DNA of 64,000 bases from Trileptium ribeirensis (taxonomy: Eukaryota; Nematoda; Enoplea; Enoplida; Thoracostomopsidae): contig JASANE010029096.1 in assembly GCA_030248225.1 (NCBI GenBank), positions 21,854-85,853 on the forward strand, in the 5' to 3' direction. The position numbers and the translations under genes were made by a program. The notes beneath the pieces are model-generated. The model was not told where the DNA came from, did no database searches, and saw nothing but the letters and a program-made list of their open reading frames with translations. Each line of letters begins with the position of its first letter. Within the stretch, counting starts at the first letter, position 1. Shown in pieces: positions 33,987-46,215 of this stretch.

Positions 33987-34356
33987 CTAAAATAGCTATA
34001 AACAATGATATATGCCAAACTTTGCATGAATGCAGTGTACGACCGGATTAAACTGAGTTTGGTTAGCTGGCGATATAGCTTATGACCCGTGCCTGCTATG
34101 AACGTGAATGTATGCTCTTTACTGAAGACCGGACATATTTTGAGTTGTACCATCTTTTCGGCGACTCCACTACGTCATGCATCGGAGGTATATTTTGAAT
34201 TTCCAGATATTATGCCAACATTTATAATGTTCACAAACCAAACCCAGAACCTCACTGTCACAGATTAGTACATTTTCTGTACACCTAAGCTGGCTATTCG
34301 CAATAAGACTTAACAACTAAAATAATTATTAATCAGCATGTTACGTAATGTTATAT

Positions 34357-34795
34357 AAGAGCGATTAAACTTAACCTGCGCCCGCTAACCACCCTATTTT
34401 GTTATTTTGAAAAAATTGCGTTACTGAACTTTGTCTACTTAGCTTAGCTATTTTATGTTCGTGAACATCAAATTTAATGTTTATGGACTAAATTTATCCA
34501 TTTTAAATTAAAAAGCGTTATGTTTGCCAACAATAACACTACTAACACACTAATAGGTCTGTTTTACTCATGATGACACATTTGCATTGAATTTGCTCTT
34601 GAACAGATAAGATTCCTAATCCAAATCTAATAATCGTCATGGACATGTTATTGGCTCACTCTAAAAAAACTAATTTTAGGATAGCAGTCCATTGAATCCC
34701 CTGTCATACTTGTTCCATAGCAATGGATGTGGATTCGGCAACGTATTTTACAAAATAGGATGGTAAGTGGGCGCAGGTAAAGTTTAGTCGTTCAT
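34357..34795. mobile_element. MITE with GACTAAACTTAA...ACCATCCTATTTTGT ends, copy 1
   Basis: The left end reads GCGATTAAACTTAACCTGCG followed by CCACCCTATTTTGT. The right end is its inverse, through ACAAAATAGGATGGTAAGTG and AGTTTAGTCG. Arms are about 45 bp. A related element at 53815-54273 shares the outer words. It is non-coding. From 34796 to 35737 nothing recognisable. Confidence 0.8.
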
Positions 34796-35737
34796 AATGC
34801 TGGACATTTTGCAGCCAAATTTTGCGATTTTCGTCTAATATCTGGGTTCAGCTAGAAGTTCTACACAAGTACATGTTTTCTGTATTCTAAATATATTTAG
34901 GCAATTAATTATTACTGTTTCTAATAGAAATACATTATTTGTAAAATAGTTAAAAGGTCATGCCTAATATACGATATAAAGTAGTTGTATCCATCACATT
35001 GAAATTACAGTGCGCGCCATAAATGACAGTGTTGTTGCTTGAATTGACAGTTTGACAAATTTTATCCAAATAAAATGAACTAATGACGAAAATTCAAAAT
35101 TTAATCATCACAACTTTTAAGAAAAATACATTTCAGGCATGTTTCACAATGTATGCTAATCGAACTTATCATGTTGGAAGTTTATAGAGTAAATGCAATT
35201 GCTTTCTTATTCAGCAATCCCTAAAACCAAATACCCATGTACCTTCCGTACAAATTAAAAATACCATGGTGTATACTCAGTCCATCTGCTGCAAAGAAAC
35301 TCACTTAGCCAGTTTTGAAAGTTTCACAGTTGGGGGGATTTTAAATAATCATAGCTACAGCTCGAAAAACCTGCCCCGACAATATTTCAAAACATCACTC
35401 GATGTTTCAATCCGCCGCCTCTAGGAAGAAACCTAAAATATTGGGAGATACTAGGTGGCCAAAATAAAAAACGTTTCCAAACCTAGCTGCACAGTAAGAC
35501 TTTGTTAGGCGCTGCGTAAAAAAACAATTACGAATGTCTGTCAATCCAAATTGTCCGAATGTCTGAAGAATTATGCGAAACCACAGATAGACAAAAAGTT
35601 ATTGCGCTAGTGAACAGTAAGATTTTATGGGTACAGATAGCTACATTACACAAACATTGTTAGTGTGGATATTCCCAGCGCAGTGTTTAATATATCACAA
35701 AATAACGCCGTAACAAAATTATAAAAGCAACCGTTAC

Positions 35738-35896
35738 CGGGCGTATTTATTAAGGGAGATAATGGCGCTGTCGGTGCGGGCGGCGGATGTGCCACAAGAG
35801 GTAAGAGAGGTTGTTGATGAGATTGCGAAATCGCGGGCGATGGTGCATCAATACTGCTGGTTGAATGACTTTCAGATTTCTGCGGATGAAATCCAG
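35738..35896 (-). CDS. FMNL: FMNL exon: linker and first part of FH1
   Basis: Acceptor TGTTTTAG, donor CCCG|GTAACG; 159 bp entering and leaving in phase 1. The frame is set by the preceding exon's last base (T plus CT gives Ser). The peptide is Ser/His/Gln-rich (KSESHSTSSIDAPSPAIS, then QQPLL) and ends in a proline stretch including HPPPAPTAPLSPL. It fits the low-complexity start of FH1, which binds profilin. The opposite strand carries a 71-codon ORF from 35762 which I regard as a shadow. Confidence rests mainly on phase, splice sites and position, because this part of the family is poorly conserved. Confidence 0.8.
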
Positions 35897-37380
35897 CTAA
35901 AACAACAGTTCATCACAAAACTTACGATTCACAAAGATACATATACTATGAATAATAATACAAATTCACAGAGATAACCTCTCCATATTACAGAAGCTAC
36001 TATGAATTGGGAAGTGCAAATTTCCTATATATATGCATAATATATTTTGCATACCAAAAGTCAATGACACATCAGACAATTCGTTAATATGTCCTTTTTA
36101 TTTGATTTGCATTACACAAAACCAAAAAGACTCACGCAACGTAAATGAATTTTTACTAGTCAACGCCGTTATGATACGTGAATAAACGGTTCACCAGCCT
36201 CTACCGTAAAAGTTTTTCAAGATTGTAATACGGAGCTAATTATAATACGGTAAAGGCAATTACAATTTTTGACTTCTGGATCTTCAAACAAGTGAAGGCG
36301 CAAAAACGAATGCCCCCAATGTTGTGCCACCCCGTGAACAACACACACAGTTGTACCTAATTGAAACGTAAACTAGCAAAATTTTCAAGAAATCGAAGCG
36401 AAAAAATCGGTCAAAATAAGGAAACAATGGTTGAAAGAGCTGCTTTTAAACTCGATAGAAACTTTTTGCACTGCACAGTCAAAATATTAAAAAATTTTTT
36501 TTTGCGTTTTTCGTTAAAAACACTCAATTTTGAAAAATTTCTTGATTTTAAAGCCCCTTGATTCCACCAGGGTGTATCCAGTTCACGTCGTCTAGGGCAC
36601 CCCCGGCGGGGGGGGGCTGGGGGCTGATACTGGTTGGACTTTTCTCGCAATTCTGGTTTTATGCTCTACAGCAAACCATTTAGCAATCTGCTATAGGTTT
36701 GCAAAAAATTATTAAATATATCCACTCAGTATTTACCATTAGTAGTTTATTTTGTCGTGACGGTGGTTAATTATTTTGACAGTTAAATATATAATTTAGA
36801 ATTTAGAAGGACGTGCACAGCTATATTGAACACCAGCTTTCAAAATGAGCCGTATATCAGCCATGTTGTCTTAGTCGTTGAGGAGACATATCCGCTTATT
36901 GCGTACATATGTGGGAACTACGATGTGTGTAGTGACATGGTAAAATGACAGATGAAATCAATTTACATTTTTCCTTTTAAAATAACATTTATTTTTAGTT
37001 GATTGTAATCAACATGATCCGGATCCGTTTAAATAAACTGATTTTGATTTCACGCTATTTTATTCCACTTAAGCGAAATTAATTTTGATCGTGTTGCCAG
37101 TATCATACTATCAGATACATAAGTGAAATACCAATCAACCGTTCACATCAACCAGATTAGCAAACCTGCATGTTTTTGACAAAATATATTTTAAAATTGT
37201 CGCCAAAAGTGGATTTAAAGCGGGTCGATTTAAAAACAGTCGTTTTAAAACGACTGAATTTCATTTCAGCTTTCTGGAACTGAATTAAAAAAACGCAATT
37301 TAAATTGAGAAGACAGAGATTGAATCCATTTTCAGTTCAAGCAATAGGCGCTGACAATGTGCAACTACTTGAGGAGTGTT
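35897..37380. other. Intron sequence with one GC-rich patch
   Basis: Mostly AT-rich without features. A short GC-rich patch at 36590-36640 contains GGCGGGGGGGGGCTGGGGGC and may be the end of a decayed element. ORFs at 36361-36650 overlap this patch on both strands and are not supported. Confidence 0.4.
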
Positions 37381-37389
37381 CTCCTAAAT

Positions 37390-38070
37390 GATAGAAGTAA
37401 CACCGATATAGCTATAGTCGCTGCGAAGATATTGCCGCCTATCTGTATTTTTGATCTGATGGCGAATTGCTCTATAAAATGAGACTAACACCCATGTTAT
37501 ATAGCTCAAGCGGTTGCGGAGATGTTATCGTTTTCGTATATTTTGGATCTCATTGGCCCATTGAACCAAATTTTGACCCAACTATGTAAAGTAAATAACA
37601 ATAACTGCAACACGCTATGTGCAGCTATATAGAAGGTTAATTGTTCCAACAACATCCATATAGCTCAAGATCGGAAATGTTATATGTCGTTTTCGTATAT
37701 TTTGGATATCATCGGCCCATTGAAAACCAATTTTTGAACAAACCCTGCAATGTAAATTACAACAGCAATACAATAACGAGCTAAATAGAGGGTTAACAAC
37801 AATCGTATAACTTGCGGTTGTGGAGATAAGCCGTTTACTTGCATATTGAGTCCCACGGTGATATTGAAAACCCCATTTTGATCAAACGCTGTAACGACAA
37901 CAGTGAGCTCTGTAAGGGACAAAGTGTGATTTGCTCTATAAAATGAGATCAATGGCACATATACAACTCAAGCGTTCGTGGAGATATTGCCGATTTCGAG
38001 TATTTTGGGTCTTATGGGCCCATTTAAAAGCACATTTTGACCCAGATCCTGCATTCTATGAAAAGTAACA
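37390..38070 (+). repeat. Diverged tandem repeat, about 160-bp period, four units
   Basis: The phrases ATATAGCTCAAGCGGTTGCGG, then TTTTCGTATATTTTGGATCTC, CATTGGCCCATTGAA and ATTTTGACCCA recur in order at about 37501, 37663, 37806 and 37966. The units differ by many substitutions and small indels. The 92-codon minus ORF at 37680-37958 is not conserved between units. Unknown origin. Confidence 0.75.
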
Positions 38071-39530
38071 CAGGATGATGTACAACTGTACAAAGCTAGC
38101 TTTATTGTGTAGCACGTAAGTTTATAGTTGTTGCTGCAGTAGCGGAGACGTAAATATTTATACTTAACTTAGCCGGTTGCGACGATCCGTTTATAAATGT
38201 CAGCGTTCGACCACAAGACAGTTCTGTGGTCCGTTTACGGACGTCAGGAGTTAACTAATCTTGTGAATAATTCTATCTACCAGTATCACCGTTAGACAAA
38301 GACGTTATTGTAGCAAAATTCCACAAGCTTTCATTTAACGATACAACAAACTACCATAATTAAAAGCTCTGCAACTGAAAATGTTCAAACTTCAAGATCA
38401 AAGCAACTAATTTATATAAGAAGCTTTTTTACAGTACAAGAAATATTTTGTGCTATTTTTAAAATCGTCCAAAAACCCACATTTCAGCGAAATGTCAATA
38501 ATACGAAAAGCTTCTGCTAGTTCTTACAATTCGTAAAATAATGCATCCACATATGGATCGCAAATAGCGATGCATCACAACAACAATAATAATAATATAT
38601 AATAACCAGCAATAAGATACATGCTATATGGGCCCCTTTTTTGAGGTGTGCCCCCAAACAGCGCTTCGCTGTCTGTTACAATAGAAAATCAAACAATGTC
38701 ACTTGCTATAATGATTGCTTCATGATGACGCCGTAAATAAAAAACGAGTTTGATTGTTTAGAGTTGTTGTTAATAATATATGTGTGAAACTCGAAGTTAC
38801 GCGTGTTATATATTACGCAGCAGTGGTGTAGCAGACGATTAATGATGAAAATATACTATACTGCCGTACTACCAAAAAGGTTGTAACTTCAAGTTTTACC
38901 CTTTTGGTGTTTTTGGTACCAACGGATGCAAAATTTTACGCAGAATTCTTTGGTGCTACTCATTTTGTCGTCTCTCCAATCTGTATTGCAAAAATCAAGG
39001 TTAAAAATTGGGCTATGTAACTCCGGGTGTTCAACGTAACAACGTGTCGTAACTCCGGGAATCCGGAGTTACGAAAATTTTACATTGCAAACTGATAGTA
39101 CTTGCGATTTTTTCATTGTATCTATGTTAACATGCCGTAACGACAATTTTTAACGGAGTTACGTCATTTTTACGTTGAATGCATGATGTTAACAGAGCTT
39201 ATAATGGATAAAGGGCACCTAGTGATTTTCGGCAATGTCAGAAATTAAATTAGTAAATGAATATATAAACTATTAACTTGCTTCGATATTTTTTATATTC
39301 ACATCGATGCCATGCCGAAGCATCTTCTATTCATCAATAATGATAACTACTAAAGTCATCCAACAGTTAAATTATTAATAATAAGCTTTTAGTTATTTAG
39401 AAGAGCATGAACCAAATATGGGTTAAAACCACAAAACTATTCTCAATGCCGCCGTGCATTTCGGACCACGATTGCACCACTATTTCTAAGCGATGGACTC
39501 CTTAAATGGCTCACCCTCTTTGAAACTAAA
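38071..39530. other. Intron sequence with hairpins, otherwise unrecognised
   Basis: A clean hairpin lies at 39048-39073: CGTAACTCCGG, a GAAT loop, then its exact complement. Similar CGTAACTCCG words occur nearby, inverted, to about 39165. A second small stem, CAGCGCTTCGCTG, sits near 38670. These may belong to a decayed inverted-repeat element. Confidence 0.45.
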
Positions 39531-39554
39531 AGCTTATTTAGCAATAAGTACATA

Positions 39555-40169
39555 ATGTTCGAAATTAACGAAGTTGTCTGTATTAACCAGAAGAAGATTT
39601 TGTGGCCGGAAATCGTCTCTTATCACTATCATGTTTCGTGGCATAATACAGAGGCAATATTTGTCTACTACTTCGGCGATGGTCGGTATGGCGACGTCAG
39701 GCAAACGGATGTTACTGCCTTCAGCAACGATATCCCACAGGTACTTGTACCACCAAGAGTGCCGTCGCGAACGAAGCGACATCTGCAACGAAATCATCAT
39801 GCTTTTGTCATCGACTGTTACGAATGGAAAATTCCAAGAGTGATCGACACTTTGGCTCATCACCGATGTCGCCTACAGGAATGGATCACGTCAGCGCTCG
39901 ACGTTGTCGACACCATGAATTGTGTCATCGTTATTTGTATTTCTTTGGTTCCGCTACATGCCAATTCAAAGCGGAATGACGTTATAATTGACATAGGCAA
40001 CCAACAAACGTCAAACGGCAGCGGTAGTGTTGCTACAAGCGAGCTAGAGCATGTTGCTAATCCGCCGCCGCCACCATTCCTAACGTGTCATCCACCTCAG
40101 GTTTCATCACCGTTCACACCATATATACCATCAATATCACCTTCTTCGGCCGAACCTTCTTCTTCTTAG
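39555..40169 (+). CDS. ORF with a possible PWWP/Tudor-like N-terminus, probably transposon-borne
   Basis: 204 codons open from ATG to stop. Residues 1-60 read MFEINEVVCINQKKILWPEI...VYYFGDGRYGDV, reminiscent of a PWWP or Tudor-type barrel (basic/aromatic start, ILWPEIV, then a YYFGDGRYG strand). This is followed by a long middle of no recognised type and a Pro/Ser-rich tail (NPPPPPFLTCHPPQVSSPFT). It lies just upstream, in the same orientation, of a broken transposase-like frame (40320-40935), and I infer they were one gene. It lies within a formin intron on the opposite strand. The opposite-strand ORF 39534-39863 is a shadow. Confidence 0.55.
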   Translation: MFEINEVVCINQKKILWPEIVSYHYHVSWHNTEAIFVYYFGDGRYGDVRQTDVTAFSNDIPQVLVPPRVPSRTKRHLQRNHHAFVIDCYEWKIPRVIDTLAHHRCRLQEWITSALDVVDTMNCVIVICISLVPLHANSKRNDVIIDIGNQQTSNGSGSVATSELEHVANPPPPPFLTCHPPQVSSPFTPYIPSISPSSAEPSSS

Positions 40170-40935
40170 TTTGCAGCAGCGTTCGCACCATACGAGCCAT
40201 CAATTTCACCTCCTTTATTTGGATTGACGGACCTTAACATCCGTCAGCTACACCTTACGAGGCTCACTATCCGTCAAATGCAACTTACTGTACTCAACAT
40301 CCGTCAATTACAACTTACGGACTTCAGCATAAACTTTTCGTTGCACGATTTGGAAATGAAGAATGTGAGGACTGCACGGTGTACAACAGGCACTAGGCTC
40401 AGGTGAAAGCGTCAGCTGAACACGACGTTATCAAGTGCTGCTTCTGCATTAATCACAACAACTATATCGACCTAGCTCGAACCGCTCTACATCAGTACAG
40501 CGCTGACAAAAAAGAACTGGCATCCCGACCACAGAATGATAGTATCTGCCGATCTTCAAAAGGTCATTATTCTGCCACGGTTGCCGGGTATAAAATACTG
40601 CTTCTGTACGCCACGACTGGTTGGCTACAATGAGACATCTGCACTCCTCGGCAGTCAGCGCTCCGAGATTGGAACACATACTGCCTGCGTTTTATGGCAC
40701 GAAGCTTTTACCAGCCGTCTTGCAGCAGATTTGACCAGCGCTTTTTAGAAGTTCCTGACAGAAAACAAAACAGTCAAAAACTTCGTTATGTGAATGGATA
40801 ATTGCAGCGGTCAAAACAAAAACTGGACTCTCTACTTTGCCATGCTTCGTGCTGTACATTCAGGCGAAATCGAAACCGAAGTTATCACGTTTACTTACTT
40901 CGAATCGGGACACACTTTCATTATATTATAATAAA
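40170..40935 (+). pseudogene. Broken DDE-transposase-like gene (DNCSGQNKNW type)
   Basis: In three shifting frames one reads LFVARFGNEECEDCTVYNRH (about 40340-40390), SADLQKVIILPRLPGIKYCF (40540-40600), TACVLWHEAFTSRLAADLTS (40680-40740), then MDNCSGQNKNWTLYFAMLRA and ITFTYFESGH after 40795. The Asp in DNCSGQNKNW and the VLWHEA block are typical of a widespread animal transposon-derived family that I recognise only by pattern. At least one stop and two frame changes disable it. A 33-bp tandem repeat (about 40225-40325) precedes it. Confidence 0.7.
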
Positions 40936-41013
40936 TAGTAATAAAATATATGCTACAATTGCACTACAAATTCACCCTAATTCAGCCAATACATCTGCAC
41001 CAGTTGTGGAGAC

Positions 41014-41191
41014 ACAGTAAGCATCAGAAATGATCGTCGCATTTCGAACGAGCGAGTCGCAAGCGCGTGGCTCGCTCGGCATTTCGAAACTATTAAAATT
41101 AACGATAAATTCGATTTTTAGAACAAATGTGTTTCGAACGAGTCTCAAGTGAGTCGCAAGCGAGCGACAATCATTTTTGGCGGGTACTGTA
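41014..41191. mobile_element. Tc1-like MITE, TTCGAACG family
   Basis: Starts ACAGTAAGCATCAGAAATGA and ends GACAATCATTTTTGGCGGGTACTGTA. The interior has TTCGAACGAGCGAGTCGCAAG-type words in both orientations. 41192-41510 shows nothing recognisable. Confidence 0.75.
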
Positions 41192-41514
41192 TAATCCATA
41201 ACGTGTTTTGTCGGACCCCATTTTGACCCTACCGGAACCCATTTGGCCCACTTTTACCACCGGAAAAATTTGGAATCCGTTTTCAAAGTCTAACCGAATG
41301 ACACATAGAAATTTTAAGCTTTAGCACGAGCTATTGCGTGAGTCAATCAGACTGGCTGAAGCTGAATTATAAGTGTCACACCGCAAAGCCATGACACGGA
41401 ACACGTCGAAGTTTACCACTCTGGCGAGCGAGAATTCTTTGCTAAGCTACTAGTGTTCGAGTCAGTACACTCAGAATTCAATGCAAAAATTACACCTGGT
41501 CAGACCTCTTGATT

Positions 41515-42345
41515 ATACAGTGCAAGTAATATAACGGGATACAATAATCCATTCATGCCTACATGGTCTAAGAGCTAACGCACATTGTGAGTCGTTGTGT
41601 TTGAAGAATTTGTCGTATGATGTATATTTGCACGCGCGTTGTTATTTGCTCGCGTTCTGACATTCTTTAGGAATCGAGCAACAGTTCCCCGATAGCTCAG
41701 TGGTTTGCGCACGCAATTTTCATTTGAGTTCAATCCTTGGCGCCTGGTTAACAAAGCTTGTCAAGCATTGCGCGATACACAAATAATTCAAGCTTGAGAG
41801 GGTTAATTGAAAATTAGCCTATCGTACCAACCCTTTCATGCCCACATGGCGTAAATAGACCTTACGCACAAACAATACTCGCCAAAAAATGAGTTTTTCT
41901 TCCGAGAATCGTCCGACGTTCGTTCGAAAAAATTAAAATTCTGTTCGAACACACGTCGAGCATGTCTCGAACAACAATGGAGCAGCTTTTGAACACAATT
42001 TTATCGAACGAATGCCTAGCGATTCTCAACCAACAGCGAACGAACAACACTCATTTATTTTTGGCGAGTACTGTATGTGCGTTAAGTCTATTTACACCGT
42101 GTAGACATGAAACGTTAATTAAAAATTAGGCTATAGTATAACTAGTCTTTAATGCCACATAATGGAATGACATAACGCACATGTAATTGTGAGTCGTTGT
42201 GTTTATTGAGTATGTCGTATGCTGTATGTTTGCACGTGTGTTGTTATTGACTCGCGTTCTAACATTCATTAAAAACCGTGCAATAATACAGCTCCCAAAC
42301 AGCTAGGTAGCATGTGTATGCAACTTTCACTTAGCCATTCGATTT
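41515..42345 (+). repeat. Diverged copies of the tRNA-like satellite unit, interrupted by a MITE
   Basis: Order and words match the 296-bp unit at the right end: AACGCACATTGTGAGTCGTTGT, GAGCAACAG, a tRNA-like segment starting CGATAGCTCAGTGGTTTGCG (41694 onward) with a weakened B box (GAGTTCAATCCTTGG), then GGGTTAATTGAAAATTAGCC. A second partial unit runs 42100-42345. They are much more diverged than the right-hand array, so the family is old here. The MITE at 41872-42075 splits the copies. Confidence 0.8.
41872..42075. mobile_element. Tc1-like MITE, TTCGAACG family (best copy)
   Basis: The ends AATACTCGCCAAAAAATGAG and CTCATTTATTTTTGGCGAGTACTGTA are near-perfect inverses. Interior blocks (CGTTCGTTCGAAAAA, TCGAACGAATG) are also symmetrical. 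It is 204 bp long and non-coding, inserted in satellite relics. The 62-codon ORF inside is an artefact. Confidence 0.82.
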
Positions 42346-42658
42346 CAGCAAGGCATTGTTGTACTAGGATCGTAGCAGCGTCAGAAAGCATAATGTATGA
42401 ATACACACGTTGTATAACACTAATATATAAAACATATAAAAACGGTTTATAATTTAAAGCAATAATTAAATAACTCACAAGCAAGGGTGAAACGGAGCAA
42501 GCGTCGTTTTATTTTTATAGTATTTTGTTTAATCACCTGTATAACGGGCTGTTTTTATGTATATACCACCTTAAAACCACTTGAACCCTGAATCCATTAA
42601 AAATCTTAAAACCCCGAAGCATTTAAACCCAGCGAAAACAACTGACTACGCATCACAT

Positions 42659-43185
42659 CCGGGGTTATTTTAGAGGGGAAGGGGGGAGACCCCAAGGATC
42701 GGCTCCCCCTAGACGCCGACCCATACTTTTTCGCAAAAACGACCCCTTAAAATTTACGTTTTTTTTTTCAAAAAAATTGACCCCTTATGGGTCACTAGAA
42801 AATGTAAAAATGGCTGAAAAAAATTGTTAAATTGTAAAAACGGTAATATTTCGATTTTGAAAACCTGTATAACGTAAGTCTGAAATACATAACAATATAT
42901 ACACGCATATCGTAGGCTAAACGATTAATTATTTTGGTCACCAAACCTAAAATATGCATGTATATATATAAATATTATGGCCAAAACTGAAAAAACCAGC
43001 GTCACAGAGGTATGTTGGGACACCTGAAAGAAAAAATATATTGTATTAATTTTTATAAAATTACTGACCCCTTAAGGGCTCATGACCCCTAGTTTCCGAA
43101 ATGACCCCTTGCTACTGACCCCTTAGGGGCCAGTAAATTTTTCCGTTTACTGACCCCTATCTGGGAGGGCCTAAAATAACCCCGG
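42659..43185 (-). mobile_element. MITE with CCGGGGTTATTTTAG ends, copy C (inverted)
   Basis: Same family as 24711-25141 and 26972-27433 in the opposite orientation. Ends are CCGGGGTTATTTTAGAGG and CCTAAAATAACCCCGG, with CACAT directly outside both (42654-42658, 43186-43190). At 527 bp it is the longest copy. 42346-42650 and 43190-43520 show nothing else. Confidence 0.88.
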
Positions 43186-43520
43186 CACATATTTGTCCTG
43201 ATCTCAGGGTAACCAAACCATCGTATTCAATAAACAATTCTTGATGACCTGCACGCAATACGAAACCAAACAACTGAAGACAGACTATATTGATCGAAAT
43301 CGGGTTCATTGACCCTAAACCCATTGAACCCCACTAAAAGGCATGAAATATGCAAGCTGGACTCTAGATAATTGAACGACTGTATTCAGCCTTAGAAAAT
43401 ACCTATATAAAGACCATCCCTTGATGCCCTGCACGCAATAGATAATCAGACAATAATGAAAACGCACTACACTTTGAAAATCAGATTCGTTGACCGTAAA
43501 ACCCTTGAACCCACGAATAG

Positions 43521-44547
43521 AAGGGAGGAATTCCGGGTGGGGTTCCGGAGAAAATCGTGTTCCGGTTTCAGTTCCGGCAAACGGCAAAAACAACACCGGA
43601 AACGGAATTCCGGTGTAAAAATTTTGTTTGAAATTTTCTGTATTTTTGCTTCATCTGTGGCCCAAACATATGTAATAAATTGCAGTACCATAAATATATT
43701 GTCGTTACCTACCCGATTTATATCGTTGATCCTATTTAAAGGTGTCGGTATATGTCTGATCGATATGTCTGAACCGGTCCAACTTGATGTACATAATAGA
43801 GTACGGATTATTTAAGTACTTAGCTGCAAGCTTGGCTAATATAAATTGCGTGAAGCACCAGCCAGTGAGCTTGTAAACTTTGTAAGCAGTCTACATTGGA
43901 ATAAAGTAACATATCTGCAAAGCAACCAGAAACTGTGTTCTTGGGACTATGTATTGAAACTGTACGAGCACTATCACAGTTTATCTCATTTATAGCATTC
44001 TGATTAGTCAGAAAATCATCCTCATCATTTAAATGATCTGCGCTGGTTGCATAACGCTAGCCTGAACAGTGTCTCTATCCAACGATCAGACAATTGTATA
44101 TAGTATGCCCTTTATTTTCTTTTAGAATTATATAAACCAATAATTTCAAGTTTCCTACGGAATAACATGTAACGAACGTATGTCTACTAAAGGGAGGCGA
44201 TTGGAGACAAAGCAAAATTGCCTAGTCTAAGCTCCTTGCGTTACAAGGAAATTCAGTTTGACGCAGATTACGCAAGCCTGTACAGCGGAAGGCAGTTTTC
44301 CGCTGGGACTTCAAAACCCGACATCCTGATCGATAAATATTTTAGCTTCTTCAGCCTCTTCAAAATCCCATTGAGGCCATAATGCGACCGCGATACATTA
44401 AGTTTATTTAAAATTTATTTTAATACATTTTAAATCCAGTGCCTTCATTTCGTCTTCCATCTGCTTTACTATATATAAGTTTCGAAGATCAGGTTCTGGT
44501 TCCGGTTTGAATGGACGATTACGGTTACGGGTTCCGGCTATTCCCTG
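43521..44547 (-). mobile_element. hAT-like non-autonomous element, copy 3
   Basis: Reverse orientation relative to copies 1 and 2, shown by the interior (GCAAGCTTGGCTAATATAAA, AAGCACCAGCCAGTG). The right end TATTCCCTG is intact. The left end AAGGGAGGAATTCCGG has lost its first bases. It is directly followed by ATAT and copy 4. The 119-codon ORF at 43456-43815 crosses the element edge and is not a gene. Confidence 0.85.
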
Positions 44548-44551
44548 ATAT

Positions 44552-45700
44552 CAGGGAATAACAGGAAGTCCGGTTCCGGCAAAACTTGTGTTCCGGTTGC
44601 GGTTCCGGAAACAGGAAAAAACCCCACCGGAACCGGAATTCCGGTTTAAAAATTTTGTTTGAAATTTTTCACATTTTTGCTTCATCTGTAGTCCAAACAT
44701 ATGTATTATAATATAATATACATATTATGTACAATGATCAAGTTTCAATACAACCAAACAAAAGAAAATATTAATTCAGCAAATTGCCGTGTGAAACGTT
44801 AGTAGAACAAGTAATTTCAGTGAAATTTTTTATCTTAACCCTGCGAGAGTTTGTTACCAAAACAAAGCCAACTCGATGCTTGTAGCAGCTATTTTACACA
44901 TTCAGACGTCTGCATGGTATGTTACAATTAAGCCGGTCCAACTCGGTAATAGAGTATGGATTATTTAGAATTACCTAGCTGTAAGCTTGGCTAACATAAA
45001 TTGCGTCAACCATCAGCCAGTGCGCTTGTAAACTTTGTAAATCAGTCTACATTAAAGTAAAGCAACATGTATCTGCACCGCAGCCAGAAACTGCGTTCTT
45101 GGCAATGACCGGGGTTTATGGAAACTGTGAAACAGTATCACAGTTTGCCTCATTTATTGCATTCTGGCCAGAGTGTTATCATCATTATCATCTAGCTGAT
45201 GCGCACTGGTTGCCCATTGCTAGCTTAAACAATGTCTGATCACTGATCAAAAAATTATAGCATACCTTCTTTTATTTTCTTTTGGAACCATAAAAATTTC
45301 AAGTTGCCAACAAAATAACATGTAACAAACGTATGTGCAAGCATGTTTATTTTACAAGCACATTCAGTTTGACACAATTTACGCAAGGCCAGGCATTTTT
45401 GCTCTGGGAATCAAAAAAACCACGTATTGATCGATAAATAAACATTATTAGCTTCTCCAGTCTCTCCAAAGTTTCAGAAAGGCAATAATACCATCGCAAT
45501 ACATTAAATTTAATAGAAAAGTTAGTTTTAATACATTTTAAATCCACTATACCTTCATTTCTTCCTTCATCTTGTTTTACTACATATAAGTTTCGAAAAC
45601 AAGGTTCCGGTTTCGGTTCAAATAGACGGTTTCGGTTTAAATAGACGGTTCCGGTTGCTTGTCCCGGTTCCGGTAAATTTCACTTCCGGTTATTCACCTG
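44552..45700 (-). mobile_element. hAT-like non-autonomous element, copy 4
   Basis: Starts CAGGGAATAACAGGAAGTCC and ends CACTTCCGGTTATTCACCTG. The interior runs in the same orientation as copy 3. Outside the pair, GAATAG occurs at 43515-43520 and 45701-45706, a possible remnant of a target duplication embracing both. The junction TATTCCCTGATATCAGGGAA is a palindrome made by the two ends. Confidence 0.85.
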
Positions 45701-45879
45701 GAATAGGTATAATATAGTCAAGTTGGACTCTAGATAGCAAAACTATCGTACCCAGCGTACTTGATAACCCTAATAGACACTCATTGTTAGGTAAAACAAA
45801 AACATTAGCGGCGAAATCAAAAAAAATCGCTATTTCTGGCAAAGGGTCGATAAACAATATTCGGCGGCCCAGGGAGTGG

Positions 45880-46215
45880 CCACTAAAGAAAGCCGTGGTC
45901 AGCAAATTTGTTTATCTCGGTCATTTTTCGATGCAAAGCCTGTGTCGCGAGTTATAGGCTGCGAAAGACAGGTAAACGTATGGCTATATTTGGCAAAGAA
46001 CCCATAAAAACCAGTTTTCGCCATTTTGACCCGGAAGATAAAGTCGGAGCTGTTGGCTTTCAAGTAGAGCACATCGTCGTCACTTTTGCTATCGAACAAA
46101 AAATATCTGTCGAAATCCGTCCATCCGAAAATGAGTTATGAATGACAGATATATACAAAAATTTTTTACGATTGCCACCCAGCGCCTTCTGTAGAAACTC
46201 GCTTCGTTTCAATTA
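45880..46215. repeat. Diverged interspersed repeat (copy b)
   Basis: Shares GCGAAAGACA, CATTTTGACC and a 3' end CTCGCTTCGTTTCAAT in order with 2860-3250. ORFs over this block on both strands are not conserved in the other copy. Confidence 0.4.

Noticed and set aside
35762..35977. Plus-strand 71-codon ORF starting MALSVRAADVP
   Set aside because: It is antisense to the first FH1 exon of the formin, whose splice borders and phase fit its neighbours. It has no homologue that I recognise.
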